Shown one piece after another: positions 46,512 through 58,198 of a stretch of DNA of 64,000 bases (position 1 is the stretch's first letter; each line of letters starts with the position of its first letter). The stretch lies in the NCBI GenBank assembly GCA_007258455.2, contig VDFB02373365.1:224077503-224141502 (forward strand), given 5' to 3'. The stretch comes from Sequoia sempervirens. Its lineage: Eukaryota; Streptophyta; Pinopsida; Cupressales; Cupressaceae. Position numbers and translations under genes: made by a program. The notes beneath the pieces were generated by a model that did no database searches, had not been told where the DNA came from, and worked only from the letters and a program-made list of their open reading frames with translations.

Positions 46512-46787
46512 AGTGCAGGAGCACCTGGGAAAGGTCTATTGTTGGAGTTTTACTTGAAGTCTAAATTTTGTTGTGCTATCATAAGGTCATGTTGACCATT
46601 GATTTAGGTGCTTAGGGTTGTGTTTAATCTTTTGGAAATAAGGTGACAAGTGCTCAATAGCTTTACAACATCATTATGTTAAGTTGTCTAGTGTTGGCAA
46701 GGTGTTTGAAAACACAACGGGTTTTACAAAAGTGTGTCTTAGATCTTCTATGGGCTCGACCTAGGTATCTAATTTGTTTTGTTGGCC

Positions 46788-46796
46788 TATATAAGG
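46788..46796 (+). promoter_or_regulatory. TATA-like box
   Basis: TATATAAGG lies about 275 bases after the possible LTR start at 46,514, a normal distance for an LTR promoter. Confidence 0.4.
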
Positions 46797-48123
46797 AAGG
46801 ACTCGACCTTGAGTTAGGGTTGGAAGGCATTTTGGTAGAGTGTCACTTTGCAAAGCTGAAGGAAATAGCGTTGGAAAAGACAATTTCCTATTCTTTGCAA
46901 CAAAAGTGTGCTTTAATGGAATGAATTTGCTGCTATTGTGTTTGTAAATTGTAGAGTGTACCCTATACATGCTTATAGGGCCAATAATTTTATTTTACTA
47001 ATCATTTACATCTTTATTTGTACATACTTTGTTCATTTTCATTTTCAGGCCTGTAACAGGCAGTTTTGAAGAAATGGAGCTCTAGAGCACCTTCCCACCA
47101 TACAAATTGTACGGACTTTTGGGAAATGTGCCTAGGCTCCGTGCTTGTAAATATGGTAGGTTTTAGGTTTTTTTTGGTTGCAGGAGCTAGGAGAAAAGCC
47201 TTGCCCTAGGCGGGCCAGTGAAGAGCCTAGTTAGAAAAGGCAAGAGGACAGCGTGGATATCTTGCAGGGGAGAAAATATTTTTGAAAAATTATTTTTAGA
47301 GAATTTAGGGGAAGATCCTGGTCATGTATGGTGATAAGGAGGAGAGCCCAACAATCCATTTAGGAGGAGAACTTTTCACTAGTCCTAAAACTGGTTCTGA
47401 GCAGTTTAGAAACCCTAGTTTAGACTCATTTCTAAGAACAATGCATTGTATGTCCTACTAAGCCTCAAGACCCCAAAATTCCTTGAGAGGTAGCCTTAGG
47501 GAATGAGAATCCAAGAAAAATATTGGGGTTTGTTTTTCAAAATCAAGAACAATAGTTAGATTTCTTAGAATTGGAGACCTAATAGGGGCTCAAAGGCTAC
47601 TAGCCTTCCTAACCCTAGATGAGGGTTCCACTACAAGAGGTGAAAAGGTGGAGTCTTGGAAGACCTTCTAGGACCTTAGGGAACTATTTTGAAGCTAATG
47701 AAAACAAACCCACACCCTTGCAAGATCCTCTTTAAGTGTTGTGGGAAGATTGGTCTTTAGGGTATTAAAGGCTAAGGAAGAGTGAAGCGTTGAACTAAGG
47801 ATTGTTTTGATTGATCAAGATTTGTCAAGATGGTGAGGTTGGCTAGTAGAACCAGGGGAACCTAGACAAGGTAGTGTTCCTATAGGTTAAGGTGGGCAGA
47901 AAAATACACCAAGGAGGTCTATGACAAGGCCTAGTGCAGGAATCTGTGATTGATTCCTCCAGCCTCCCAGAGATATTAGGTTTTAGGGTTTAAGGGTAGA
48001 TGTATCAAGGGTTTTTGTAGTATAGGGTTGAGGGATTAGGGTTTAAAACATAGTGTCTAGGGTTGAGGGTTGATGGATAAGTGAGAGACCTATATGGCTA
48101 AGAGGGGATGGATGGATAAGGAT

Positions 48124-48142
48124 AGAGAGAGAGAGAGAGAGA
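48124..48142. repeat. GA microsatellite
   Basis: Nine AG units, followed by an A-rich run. Confidence 0.92.
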
Positions 48143-48169
48143 AAATAAACCTACAGAAAATCAACATTT

Positions 48170-48350
48170 TTATAATGCGAGCACTTTTTGAAGAAGTTGA
48201 GATGTAGCTATTTGTATAGCAAGACAAAACTCACTCATGTTATAACACAAGCACACATTATAATGTGGGCACATTATATTTCCTAAGCACATTATAAAAA
48301 TGCGAAACTGCGTTATAATGTGAGAGCAGATATAACATGAGCACATTTAT
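48170..48350. repeat. Dispersed TTATAATGYG / GAGCAC words
   Basis: TATAATGCGAGCAC, CATTATAATGTGGGCAC, GCACATTATA, GCGTTATAATGTGAG and CATGAGCACATTTAT occur in both orientations within 180 bases. They may form small hairpins. Not a regular array. Confidence 0.55.
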
Positions 48351-48879
48351 ATAAAATGGTTAAAAATCAATATACCCATGATCTCTAGGCCCACATTTTG
48401 TACATTCTCTTGGTTATGTGTGTGTTCTAACAAAAAGAATATTTTTGATGCTTTTGTGAATTGTGCATGCAAAATTTTCACATTCTACTACCCTTTTTAT
48501 GAACTTTCCATCACCTTTGCATGAAATAATAGAGTTTTCACATCAAATTTGATATATATCAATTCAAACTGTATCAATTCCATTCAAGAGTGATATATAA
48601 TTAAACATTAAAAAGAGAAAAATCTTGTGAAAAACTCAAATTGTTGAGGAGTTTGATGCAAGAAGAAGCAAAGGTTACATAATTGGGTAGAACTCCTCCA
48701 TTCAAATCGTCATTTTTTAGGTATGTGAAGTCTTTACACATTTTCTTTATATTTTCCTTAATTCTATTTTGGTTTTCTTTTATTTTGTTATTTTTCATAT
48801 CCCATTTTCATCATTGTTTGTTTGTCATTATAACCTTAGCCCCTCTTAGCACATTTTCAACTACACAATTCTTTACACT

Positions 48880-50470
48880 TGCCAATTACATTTTTAAACT
48901 TCAAGGCATTTTGATAAACAATTGACCTACCTTGTGTATGCTTCCACATTTTGTATACACATATATATATGAGAGTAGTTATAAGTATGTAATATAATAC
49001 ATTATTTCTCAATCCTTTTCTATAGATTTGCATACCCCTTTCCAAAGCTTTCATTTTGGTACAGGCATGGGGGATGTTGTAAAATGTAGTGGAATTTGGT
49101 TTTACACCTAAAACTCGCATAGGCTTGAAATTTTCTAAAGAATTTTTGAAAAAAATCCATTTTGTACATATCCTACAATCATTCTAGTCTACAAGGACAT
49201 ATCTCATTGAGGCATTTTGTCAAACAGTTCTACCAAGCAGTTGATTTCCTTGTCTATGCTACCAAATTTTCTGTACATGTCTATCGAAGAATTTTATCAA
49301 ACAACATATACAAGGAAATCAGTTGTTTGAAGAAATGTCTCAAATAAATGTGGTCTCATTGTGATGTGCATTTTTTCAAATAGTTGATTTCCTTGTCTAT
49401 GCTACCAAATTTTCCATAAATGTCTCTACAAAATTGGAATATACTCCTCCCACATTAATGGATCTTTGAATCTATTTTGGTTTTCATCTTTATTTCTAAA
49501 ATTATCTCATCACTAATGTTGTGATATATTTTTAATTTTTCCTTGATTACTCTACCTACAAGGGATTGTAACCCTTCTCTCCACTATTTCAAGACTCTTT
49601 ATTCAAGACTAAGTTAGCAACATGAGGAAAGGTGTAGCTAAGTCAATAGGGTCAACTAGGTGATGTAAGTATGAAGTTAATTTCCCTACTTGATTTTTAA
49701 GTTCTTCCTTTGTGTTCTCATCCTTTTTCATTCTCTATATAGTTTCTTTTGTTCTTGAATATTCTCTAGTTTGTTTCTTTTGTTCTTGATCCTTGGGGTG
49801 TAGCTCCAACATTGGGTATGGTGCTTCTAACCATCTTATTGATCCAACCATCATGTTTATAGCTCTATTTTCAATATAATAATCCTTTGGATTTGACCAA
49901 TCCACTTCCTATATAGGGTGGTCAAATATCCTTTCTATGTTGTACATGGGATGTAGCACTTTCCTATATACTTCTTATTTCTTGGACATCATCATGAGAC
50001 GAGATTTCTATGAGGAATTCTTCCAAACAACCCATTACCTTGTCAATGCTTCCATTTCGTGCCTATGGCACCACATTTTACATTCATGTCTTCCAAAACA
50101 TTTTTTTCAAACAATTCACATGCCTTGTGCATGCTTCCATTTTGTGCCTATCTTGCAATCATGACATGCCACGAGACAACATTTCTTTAAGGAATTTCAT
50201 CCAAAAATTCGTAGGTATTTGATAGTGCATCAGTGAAACCCCATTTTTTATGAGGCATTTTTCAAAACAGCCACTACCTTGTCAATTCTACTGTATTGAC
50301 AAGATAGTGAGCTCACTAGCTTGTCAAAGGTACCACATTTTGCATAAATTTCTACCAAACATTTTTGTCAAAAAATTCACATGCCTTGTCCTTGCTTCCA
50401 TTTTGAGCCTATCTTGCAATCATGGCATGCTACGAGACCACATTTCTTTAAGGCATTCCATCTAAAAATT
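48880..50470. repeat. D1 left subterminal repeats
   Basis: Several degenerate units share CAAACA, then CCTTGTCTATGCTACC or CATGCCTTGTGCATGCTTCC, ATTTTGTGCCTATC, TTGCAATCATG and GAGACCACATTTCTTTAAGG. They appear near 48,910, 49,195, 49,380, 50,020, 50,110 and 50,390. Bases 50,224-50,335 add a module (GTGAAACCCCATTT, then CACTACCTTGTCAAT, TATTGACAAGATAGTGAG and CACTAGCTTGTC) that recurs on the right side of the transposase at 53,490-53,620. This arrangement suggests subterminal repeats of one large DNA transposon. The terminal bases are not identified. Confidence 0.6.
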
Positions 50471-50479
50471 CAAGTGACC

Positions 50480-53195
50480 TTTGACAAGTTGCAAGTACAT
50501 CATCACTTGCATTTGAGGAAGGAGATACGCCATCATCCCCATCTCAACCTCAAGGTATTTCATCTATTCCATCCTTGATTGAAGGTACATGATCTAGCTC
50601 ATCTCACTTAAATATTGATGAAATTCCTAATGTTGAGATGAATGTGCCTATGAGAAAACCACCTAGAATTTTGCATAGAAAGCCAAAAAAAATTATTAAT
50701 ATATATGAGAATATTATACAACCAATGGAAGGTAAGTTTCCACAATGCACTTGTAGAAGATATGCTGATAAGATTTGGAGATTGTTCTTTCAAAAGTTAA
50801 ATGAGACTGAAAGATGTCAACTATTTTTTGAAATGATGCAAGGTATAAAGTATAGGCCCATCATAAGACTCTTTGGTTGAGAACATCGAATGCTTAAAGT
50901 GAAAATACTATTGTGAAGAATCTAATGGATGCTTATAAGAGTGTGGGTAAGACCTCACGCTCAAAAGATAGTAATGTCACCCAACATGTCATTACATCAA
51001 CTTAAGTAAGTAATCAAACAAAGAAATCTCATCTCATTAAAAAGATGAGTCAACAATTGAGAATTAATAGAATTTTTTTATCAAGAACCATTCAAAGGCA
51101 CCAAAGAATTGAGGACACTGATTCCACTGAATTATGGGAATTCTCAGGAAGACTCCCATGAAAAGATAAACCAGTTGTTGAAGCATTGAGATCACTAATT
51201 GAAGACTATTGAAAGAATAACACAAGGCCATATCCAAATCAAATGGATGTGGTAAGAAAGAGAATTGGTAGTCAAAACCACGAGCCACATCCAAAGCATT
51301 TTTTGGATATGACTCAAACATAATTTTTTTGTAAATTTCTAGATGATTATCCTCAAATTTGAATTTGTCAAAGATATTTTGAAATGCTTAAACCTTTTTA
51401 TTTCAAGATAAATCACACACAAACTACTTATTGTTGTAGATTATATATTGAATTTTCTAACCATTATGATGTTTATCATTCTATATGTTTAGATTTGCAT
51501 ACTAACAATGTTTTGCAGGATTGTGGCATGCATGCCCCACTAGCATCTTCAAGAGAATTTTTATCAGATATTTTATGTGAAAGAGAGGAAGACCAAATAT
51601 CCTACAGGAAACTATGCTTGGATGGCACATGTTAGCATTGTGGTGGCTTGCAATGTATGCCAATATGTGAACATATGGAAAGCACACATGTGGTTGGAAA
51701 ACAACTAGTAGAGTTCGACAAGTATAAAATAGTGGCATACAATACAAAATATGGTAATCAAACAAAAACGTGTAATTTGGTTATTCAAAAGATTCTAGTG
51801 TATCATTTTATGTCTACATTTCGTAACAATTTAGTGTATGAGTATGCAAGGCATACCCATAGAGCTCGATGGGTGGACTTGCAATTCAAGACTATGCAAT
51901 GACAACTTTCCATTTGGTAGCATAGTTTTAGTGGTCAACTTTGCAAAGAACTACACTCTACAGCCACAATATCAGGTGCAGTCACAATATTACAACTTCA
52001 CATAGGTTTCTATATTTGTACACATAGCATTCATTCATGCAAATGATAGCATAGAGGATAACAAGAAGGTATTGAGGGAGTACCACTTTTACATTAGTGG
52101 TGATCGCGCACATTCTCCAAAGTTAATGCAAGGTTGCTTTCAGTTATTCTACAATGATTTGGCTAGGAGGGTCATAGCATACAGTTAGCATATAATATGG
52201 TCAAATAATTGTGCAGTACAGTTCAAAAACTCTCGGATGTTCTATTGGTTGAGCATGATGCACACTATTATAGGTTTTCAGGATATGTGGAACTTTTGTG
52301 AGGTTGGGCATGGAAATGGGGAGCAAGATGGTACAAGAGCATGTGTCAAAAGAGCATTAGCACAAGAGTTAAAGTATAAAGATAATGCAAATCTGACATA
52401 TTCAAAATCAATCGTTAAGTGGTGTAATGCTTTGATGGGTCCGGGTAATGAAGGTAAGTCTTTAGTTCGTAGATTTTTTTGGTTGATAGATGATACTAAC
52501 ATTGCACCATATGAGGATTATTGTACACTGACAAGATCAAGTGAGCTACACTCTTTCCTTAGCTCAAATGCAGGTTCATGGAGTATCCATACAAAGAAGA
52601 TGGCATGCTTTTGTTCTTCATGTACAATTCAAGCCTAGAATGAGTGCAAGTCAAAGGAGTGGGTTGACAAATGGTGGTTAAGTTATCTTAGCCCACTTCA
52701 CATGTATTGGCCTCCAACAACATTGGAACTAACATAGATGGAATCATCAGTTGACTTTGACCACATATAAGATCTAGTTCAACCAGTAATATATCTACTT
52801 GCATAGGATTTATAATTCCTATTGTTATCTTACTTTGTAGTGTATTTGTAATGTTGAATAATTTCATCTAATTTGCTACACATATCAATCTAGGGAATTT
52901 TTATGCAGTTATTGCAGATGAAGACAACAAAGAGGGAACATATTATTACTTGCGTCATTGTGTTGAGGCCAAAAATAAATTGGAGGCCCAAGTTAAAGAC
53001 AGAGAAAACATCGAGAATACCCTACAGGCTCAGTGGTTGTTACTAGAAAGTGGCTTATAAGGTACCCACATAAGAGTGTTAATGTTTGGTTGTTTCAAGA
53101 ATTTGACACACATCAGAAGATTCTTCATTACTCAAACCTTGTCATGGAATCCAATGTTCATTTGATCAAATATGGGGTAGACCTTTGAACAAGAC
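50480..53195 (+). pseudogene. D1: decayed DDE-type transposase
   Basis: Recognisable pieces in order are a Ser/Pro-rich start and a basic domain with cysteines (PMEGKFPQCTCRRYADKIWR, 50,728-50,785). A zinc-binding-like CLDGTC..HCGG..C follows near 51,615. Next come a helical block (EYARHTHRARWVDLQFK, 51,840-51,890), EYHFYISGDRAHSPKLMQGC (52,078-52,137), IIWSNNCAVQFKNSRMFYWL (52,193-52,252) and GHGNGEQDGTRACVKRALAQ (52,309-52,368). After an apparent intron (about 52,745-52,910) the C-terminal part has EGTYYYLRHCVEAKNKLEAQ and LHYSNLVMESNVHLIKY. I recall similar unannotated proteins with YISDDR..H and WSDGCA.QFK motifs in plants and other eukaryotes. The superfamily is not one I can name. Many stops; the WSD Asp is Asn here. 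Confidence 0.72.
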
Positions 53196-53389
53196 CTTGT
53201 GGAAGGTACGTGAGTCTGACCATGAGACAATACTTGACATAATAAAGAGTAGAGAAAACTCAAATGGTTCGTTGGATTAATTTGTAAGTATGCACATTAT
53301 TTTTTATTAATTTGTAAGTTTGCACATTAATTCATATTAAAATTTAGAGTATGCGCATCAAGATTAGTTGATAGTTAGACCTTTCATTT
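53196..53389. other. D1 sequence after the transposase
   Basis: A/T-rich sequence with a short duplication: TTTGTAAGTATGCACATTA, then TTTGTAAGTTTGCACATTA (53,281-53,330). Nothing else is seen. Confidence 0.5.
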
Positions 53390-53760
53390 TTAGTGGGCCA
53401 ACTAGCTTGCCAATCTGGTGAAATTGGCAAGGTAGTGGGTTGTTTGAAAAAATGGGTCTAAGAAATAGGGTCTTAGGGTGATTTACATCAATGTGAAACC
53501 CCATTTCTTGACAATTTCACTAGATTGACAAGCTAGTGGACCCACTAGCTTGCCAATTTCACTAGATTGGCAGGCTAGTGGGCCCACTAGCTTGCCAATC
53601 CAGTCAAATTGGAAAGGTAGTGGGCTGTTTGAAAAAATGGGTCCAAGAAATGGTGTCTCACGGTGATGTACATCACCATGAGACCCCATTTCTTAGACCC
53701 ATTTTTGTAAATAGCCCACTACCTTGCCGATTTCATGGTGATGTATCAAATTGCTTCTAG
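53390..53760. repeat. D1 right subterminal palindromic repeats
   Basis: Three copies of a module GGCAAGGTAGTGGG, then TTTGAAAAAATGGGTCTAAG and a GGTGATGTACATCA end. Two are direct (53,426-53,490 and 53,611-53,669) and one inverted (53,670-53,728). The last two meet at a perfect 16-base palindrome, GGTGATGTACATCACC (53,662-53,677), giving arms of about 59 bases. Between them, CCACTAGCTTGCCAAT pairs with ATTGGCAGGCTAGTGG. Related modules lie left of the transposase at 50,224-50,335. Confidence 0.85.
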
Positions 53761-53823
53761 TGTTGACCAAGCTATGTTCCTTTCACAAGTACATTTTACT
53801 TATGGCAATTCTCTACTTATTTT

Positions 53824-53828
53824 CTTTA
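53824..53828. repeat. Target-site duplication of T6 (left)
   Basis: CTTTA before the TG of T6. The identical CTTTA follows its other end at 60,246-60,250. Confidence 0.93.
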
Positions 53829-54697
53829 TGACGAGGGAGCAAACCCGAGACACAGAATAACACTCACAGAATAATATTTTATTCAAAAATATGGAACTCT
53901 TACATGCAGAGGATCTCAAATCCTCAAGCTCTGAGGTACATGCAAGCTACAGAAGTTTCAAGAAAAATTATAGAATTATAGAAAATCCCCTTTTCGCAGC
54001 ATGCAAACTCTTTTCCCAAAAAGTTACTCAAAAAATAGAAACTAGCCCATAAATAGACCCATTTCGGTTTGGAACCAAAGACCACATTCGAGATAAGAGT
54101 TTTGGCGGTTTGGCTCCAAAATTACAATTTGAAATTCAAATTTAAATTCACATTCAAAAATTAGCACATTTCTAAAATATGCACCAACTTCTGGAAGCCA
54201 TAACTTTTAATCCGACTGTCGGATCTTCAATGATAATACATTTTCAGAAATCTCTCGAAAAGATGGTGTTCCATAAAGTAGGCCTATGGCTGACTACTTT
54301 GGCATTTCTGCAAATTTTTGGGCCCATCCGGAACCGGTTAGGGCCTCAAATTGAGCTTGGAAGGTTTTTCAGGGCAAAAAGTAGAAACTGGAACTTGAAT
54401 AACTTTCAAACCATGAATGATCTTGACCTGATTCCTTTGCCAAAGTGTTTATTTTTCCGTCTTGAACCTTCTCATAAATTTTTGTCTTCCCACGCCTTCA
54501 AATTCATACCTGCTAAAAATAGCAGTTGAGCAGAAAAAGCAGAAAAGTAGTTCTGAAAGTTGGAAACTCTTACTCGATGAAAAGGGTATCCAGAAATGCA
54601 AAATCATCAACAAATAGAAAACAACAGGAACAAAAATGGAAATCATCTTTTTGGGTGATGCAAGATTGCCCTCACACCACTGGATGCTCCTGCATCA
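53829..54697 (-). repeat. T6 3' LTR (left copy)
   Basis: TGACGAGGGAG to CTCCTGCATCA. An open frame inside it (54,179-54,529) recurs in the other LTR at 59,726-60,076 and is LTR sequence, not a gene. Confidence 0.94.
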
Positions 54698-54728
54698 GAC
54701 ACCTAGGGTAATTTGAGAAGTGACCCCG

Positions 54729-56410
54729 TCACGTCTGATATGGTTGAGGAAAACCCAAATGTTCAACCTCTTCCTTAGACAGCCAGGATGAATCTTCCAC
54801 AGCCCTTCCTCTCCACTTCACCAAATATTCTTCATATTGCATGTTTCTGGTACTCCTTCCCACATGACTATCCAGGATTTCTTTAATCTGCTCCTTCTCT
54901 GAAGTAGGTGCTGGAATGTCACACTGTTCTATTATTGGTACTTCCTTTGCACCACCTTCATGATACTCTGTCAAATCTGAAATATTAAACATAGGGGAAA
55001 TATTGACTCCATCTAGCAACTCTACTTCATATACATTCCCCGAGTCATGCCTCTTCACAATTTTACAGGGACCGAACTTCTTCATCTTCAGTTTGTTGTA
55101 GGTTCCCACTAGAAACCTTTCTTTCCTCAAGTGGACCATCACTTCATCATCAATCTGAAACTCCTTATACCTCCTCTTCTGATCTTCCTTAGCCTTATAC
55201 TGCATATTCATCTTATTAATATGTTCTCTTACCTTCTCATGTATATTATTGATGTGCTCTGCAAAGTCTTCAGCTTCAGCACTAGTCTTCTTCTCTTGGT
55301 CCATCTTCCTCAATTCTGGAGTGGTCCTGGGACTACCTCCATACACAATCTAGAATGGTGATCTCCCAGTGCTTCTATTGACATAATTGTTGTAAGAAAA
55401 TTTTGCTTGGGGCAAGATCAAGTCCCATCCATTGAGTTTATCTCCTACCAAGCATCTCAGTAGGTTACCCAGACTTCTATTCACAACCTCAGTCTGCCCA
55501 TTAGTTTGTGGATGGTGTGTAGAACTAAACTTCAACTCTATCTTCAAATTTTTCCACAAGGTCCTCCAAAAGTATCCCACAAACTTGGTATCACGATCTG
55601 AGACTATACTCTTTGGCAGACCATGTAGTCTCACCACTTCTCTGAAGAACAAGTCAACAATGTGGACTGCATCATGGGTCTTCTGGCATGGAATGAAATG
55701 TGCCATCTTTGAAAACCTGTCAACTACCACAAATACTAAGTCATTCCCTATCTATGTCCTTGGAAAACCAAGAACAAAGTTCATACTTATATCCTCCCAT
55801 GGCCTCTCTGGTATAGGTAAGGGCCAATACAACTCAGTATTCTGGCTCACTCCTTTAGCCATTTGACATACCCTGCAACTCTGCACAAACTTTTTCACAT
55901 TCTGTGATAACTAAGGCCAATAATAATGCTCACTGATAATGGCAATGGTCTTATCCCAACCAAAATGTCCTACCATTCCTCCACTGTGCTTCTCCTTTAT
56001 CAGGTTCTCCGTCATGGAACTCCTTGGAATACATAATTGGCTTCCCTTAAACAACTTGTCATCCTGGATTATGAAATCCAACCACTTCATCTTGTCAACT
56101 GTAACAGGCTCTTTGCAAGCTTTCCAAACTTCTGCAAAATTAGGATCTTCAGGATACAATGTCTTGAGTTCATTGAATCCAACCACTTCAATCTGCGTCT
56201 CTATCAACAATGTTTGCCTCCTACTTAAGGCATCTGCAACCCTATTTGACTTCCACTCCTATGCTTTAAAACAAAGGTATAACTTTGTAAAAATTCTACC
56301 CATTTCATGCCTTTGATTTAATTTTCCCTAACCACTCAGATACTGTAATGCTTGATGATCAGTAAACAAAACAAATTCCTTCGGTAACAAATAATGTCTC
56401 CATTTCTTTT
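54729..56410 (-). pseudogene. pol: T6 integrase with chromodomain
   Basis: The zinc finger region reads KHSGGMVGHFGWDKTIAI, then HYYWP and CRVCQMAKG. The core has WEDISMNFVLGFPRT, where the first catalytic Asp is Asn. It also has [14 protein letters not shown] (second Asp kept) and [15 protein letters not shown] (Glu kept). The GPF-type module KKFGPCKIVKRHDSGNVYEV follows. The last 50 residues (about 54,896-54,752) are a chromodomain: EYLVKWRGRAVEDSSW and an LSKEEVEHLGF helix. Chromodomains steer integration to chromatin carrying particular histone marks. Stops lie at about 55,910, 55,750 and 55,347. The tail of the RNase H (RVADALSRRQ) lies at its start. Confidence 0.92.
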
Positions 56411-57700
56411 ATACTTGAACTATTGCATAAAATTCCTGATCATATACAGAGTACTTTCTCTTTGCATCATTTAACTTTTCACTGAAATAGGAAATGGGCT
56501 TACCTTCTTGGCTCATCACTGCTCCAATGGTACAACCACTAGCATCACAATCCACTTGAAACACCTTATTAAAATCTGGGAGGGCTAAAACTGGTTGCTC
56601 TGTCACCTTCTGCTTCAATAGATCAAAACTCTTTGCTGCTCTAGTGCTCCACTTGAACTCTTTTCTATCCCCTCTCATTGTTTCAGTCAGGGGTGCACAA
56701 ATACTACTGAAGTTTCTAATGAAATTTCTATAAAAACTGGCCAAACCATGGAAAGATCTCACCTCAGTAGCAGTTCTTGGGGTAGGCCATTCTAGAATAG
56801 CCTTCACCTTCTCTGGGTCCATCTTGAGACCTTCTACCGAGACAACAAACCCCAAGTACACTAACTCCTTCACAAAACTACACTTCTTCAAGTTAATCAA
56901 CAATTTCTCTTCTCTCAACTTTTCAAAAACTCTACAAATATGCATCAAATGCTCACCCAGGGACTTACTGAATATTAAAATATCATCTAAGTACACAATG
57001 ACAAAATTCCTCAGAAACTCTTTTAGTACCTTGTTCATGAGCCACATGAATGTGCTTGGTGCATTGGTTAGCCTGAAGGGAATGACTAACCACTCATATA
57101 GGCCCTCTTTGGTCTTGAAGGAAATCTTCCATTCATCTCCCTCTTGGATCTGGATCTGGTGATATCTTCTCTTCAGATCAATCTTCGTGAAGTACTGTGC
57201 CCCACTCAAACAGTCCATTAGGTCATCCATCCTTGGCAAGGGAAATCTGTACTTGATTGTTATCTTATTTATGGCTCGGGAGTCTATACACATCCTCCAC
57301 TCCCCATCCTTCTTTGGTACTAGTACTGTAGGTACTGCACATGGGCTTAGACTCTCTCGAATCAAACCCTTTCTCAACAAATCTTGAACTTGTCTATTCA
57401 ACTCCTCATTTTCTGCAGGAGTCATTCTATGAGCTGCCTTATTTGGAAAACTGGCTCCAGGGATCAAGTCAATTTGATGACTGATCTTCCTCATTGGTGG
57501 TAAAACCTCAGGTACATTATCAGAAATAATCTCCTGAAACTCATCCAATAGTCCAAAAACTTCTATTGGCACCTTCTCACTATCTTCCTTTTCCATTCTA
57601 GGAATCAATGCATAACTCATATGCTCATGTTTGATGCCTTCTAAAAATTTTCTTCCATCAACAAAACAAATTCTAGCACTACTGCATATCTTTTCTTCAT
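56411..57700 (-). pseudogene. pol: T6 reverse transcriptase and RNase H
   Basis: The frame open through 57,884-56,409 has VPTVLVPKKDGEWRMCIDSR, INKITIKYRFPLPRMDDLMD and KIDLKRRYHQI, then NAPSTFMWLMNKVL, the catalytic YLDDILIFSKSLGE (56,993-56,982) and the thumb GLASFYRNFIRNFSS. RNase H follows: FQVDCDASGCTIGAVMSQ with its first Asp, and KYSVYDQEFYAIVQV with the Glu. SRAINK (usually YRALNK or SRAINK) and KRRYHQI (usually LRSGYHQI) are small departures. A stop at 56,408 ends the frame within RNase H. About 490 codons are free of stops, so this is the best preserved pol segment in the window. Confidence 0.93.
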
Positions 57701-58110
57701 CCTTCTTCAGGGGTTTCAACTTATGGCAGACTCCATCCTTCATCAAGGAATAAGTGTTTGCATGGCCATCATGTACAACTTTCCTATCAAACTGCCATGG
57801 CCTCCCCAACAACATGTGACATGCATCCATGGGGATGATATCACAGAGTACCTCATCACGATAGCTTCCGATCTTGAACTTCACCAGGCACTACTCATTG
57901 ACTAGAACTTTGTGTTCTTTCTACAACTAGGCAATCCGATATGGATGTGGATTCCTTTCCCTTTTCAGCTTCAACTTCGTAACCATTTCTTCTGACACCA
58001 GATTATCAGTGCTCCCACTATCAATAATGACCTCACAACATTTGTCTTCACACTTGCACCTTGTGCGGAATAGATTCTTCCTCTATTCTAGCTCCTCTTC
58101 ACTCACTAGG
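57701..58110 (-). pseudogene. pro: T6 aspartic protease
   Basis: The active site reads CCEVIIDSGSTDNLVSEEMV (58,037-57,978), with the D-S-G-S typical of chromovirus proteases. The second block is DIIPMDACHMLLGRPWQFDR. Stops lie near 57,930 and 57,892, before the long pol frame. It would process gag-pol, which in these elements is often a single polyprotein; the frame here would fit that arrangement before decay. Confidence 0.88.
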
Positions 58111-58198
58111 GCTTCTCCTCTTTCAGCATCATCTGAATGCTCGGATTGAGCCTCCTCATCTGCATGTGCAACCCTTTCACGACCTTCTAGCCTTCTAT

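Larger units (their letters stand above)
46512..48879. other. Unclassified LTR-like stretch
   Basis: It starts TGCAGGAGCACC at 46,514, in the way of an LTR, right where T5's LTR is cut. It has a good TATA box (TATATAAGG, 46,788-46,796) and then transcribed-looking sequence with no ORF. From 47,100 to 48,120 it is A/G-rich with TAGGGTTT words and a GA microsatellite. No second copy or coding domain is found, so the class is open. Confidence 0.4.

Noticed and set aside
47930..48080. TAGGGTTT and AGGGTTT words resembling the plant telomere repeat
   Set aside because: Only scattered single copies with irregular spacing; no tandem telomere array.
54179..54529. A 116-codon frame with a near-identical partner at 59,726-60,076
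   Set aside because: Both are inside the two LTRs of T6; the similarity is LTR identity, not a conserved gene pair.
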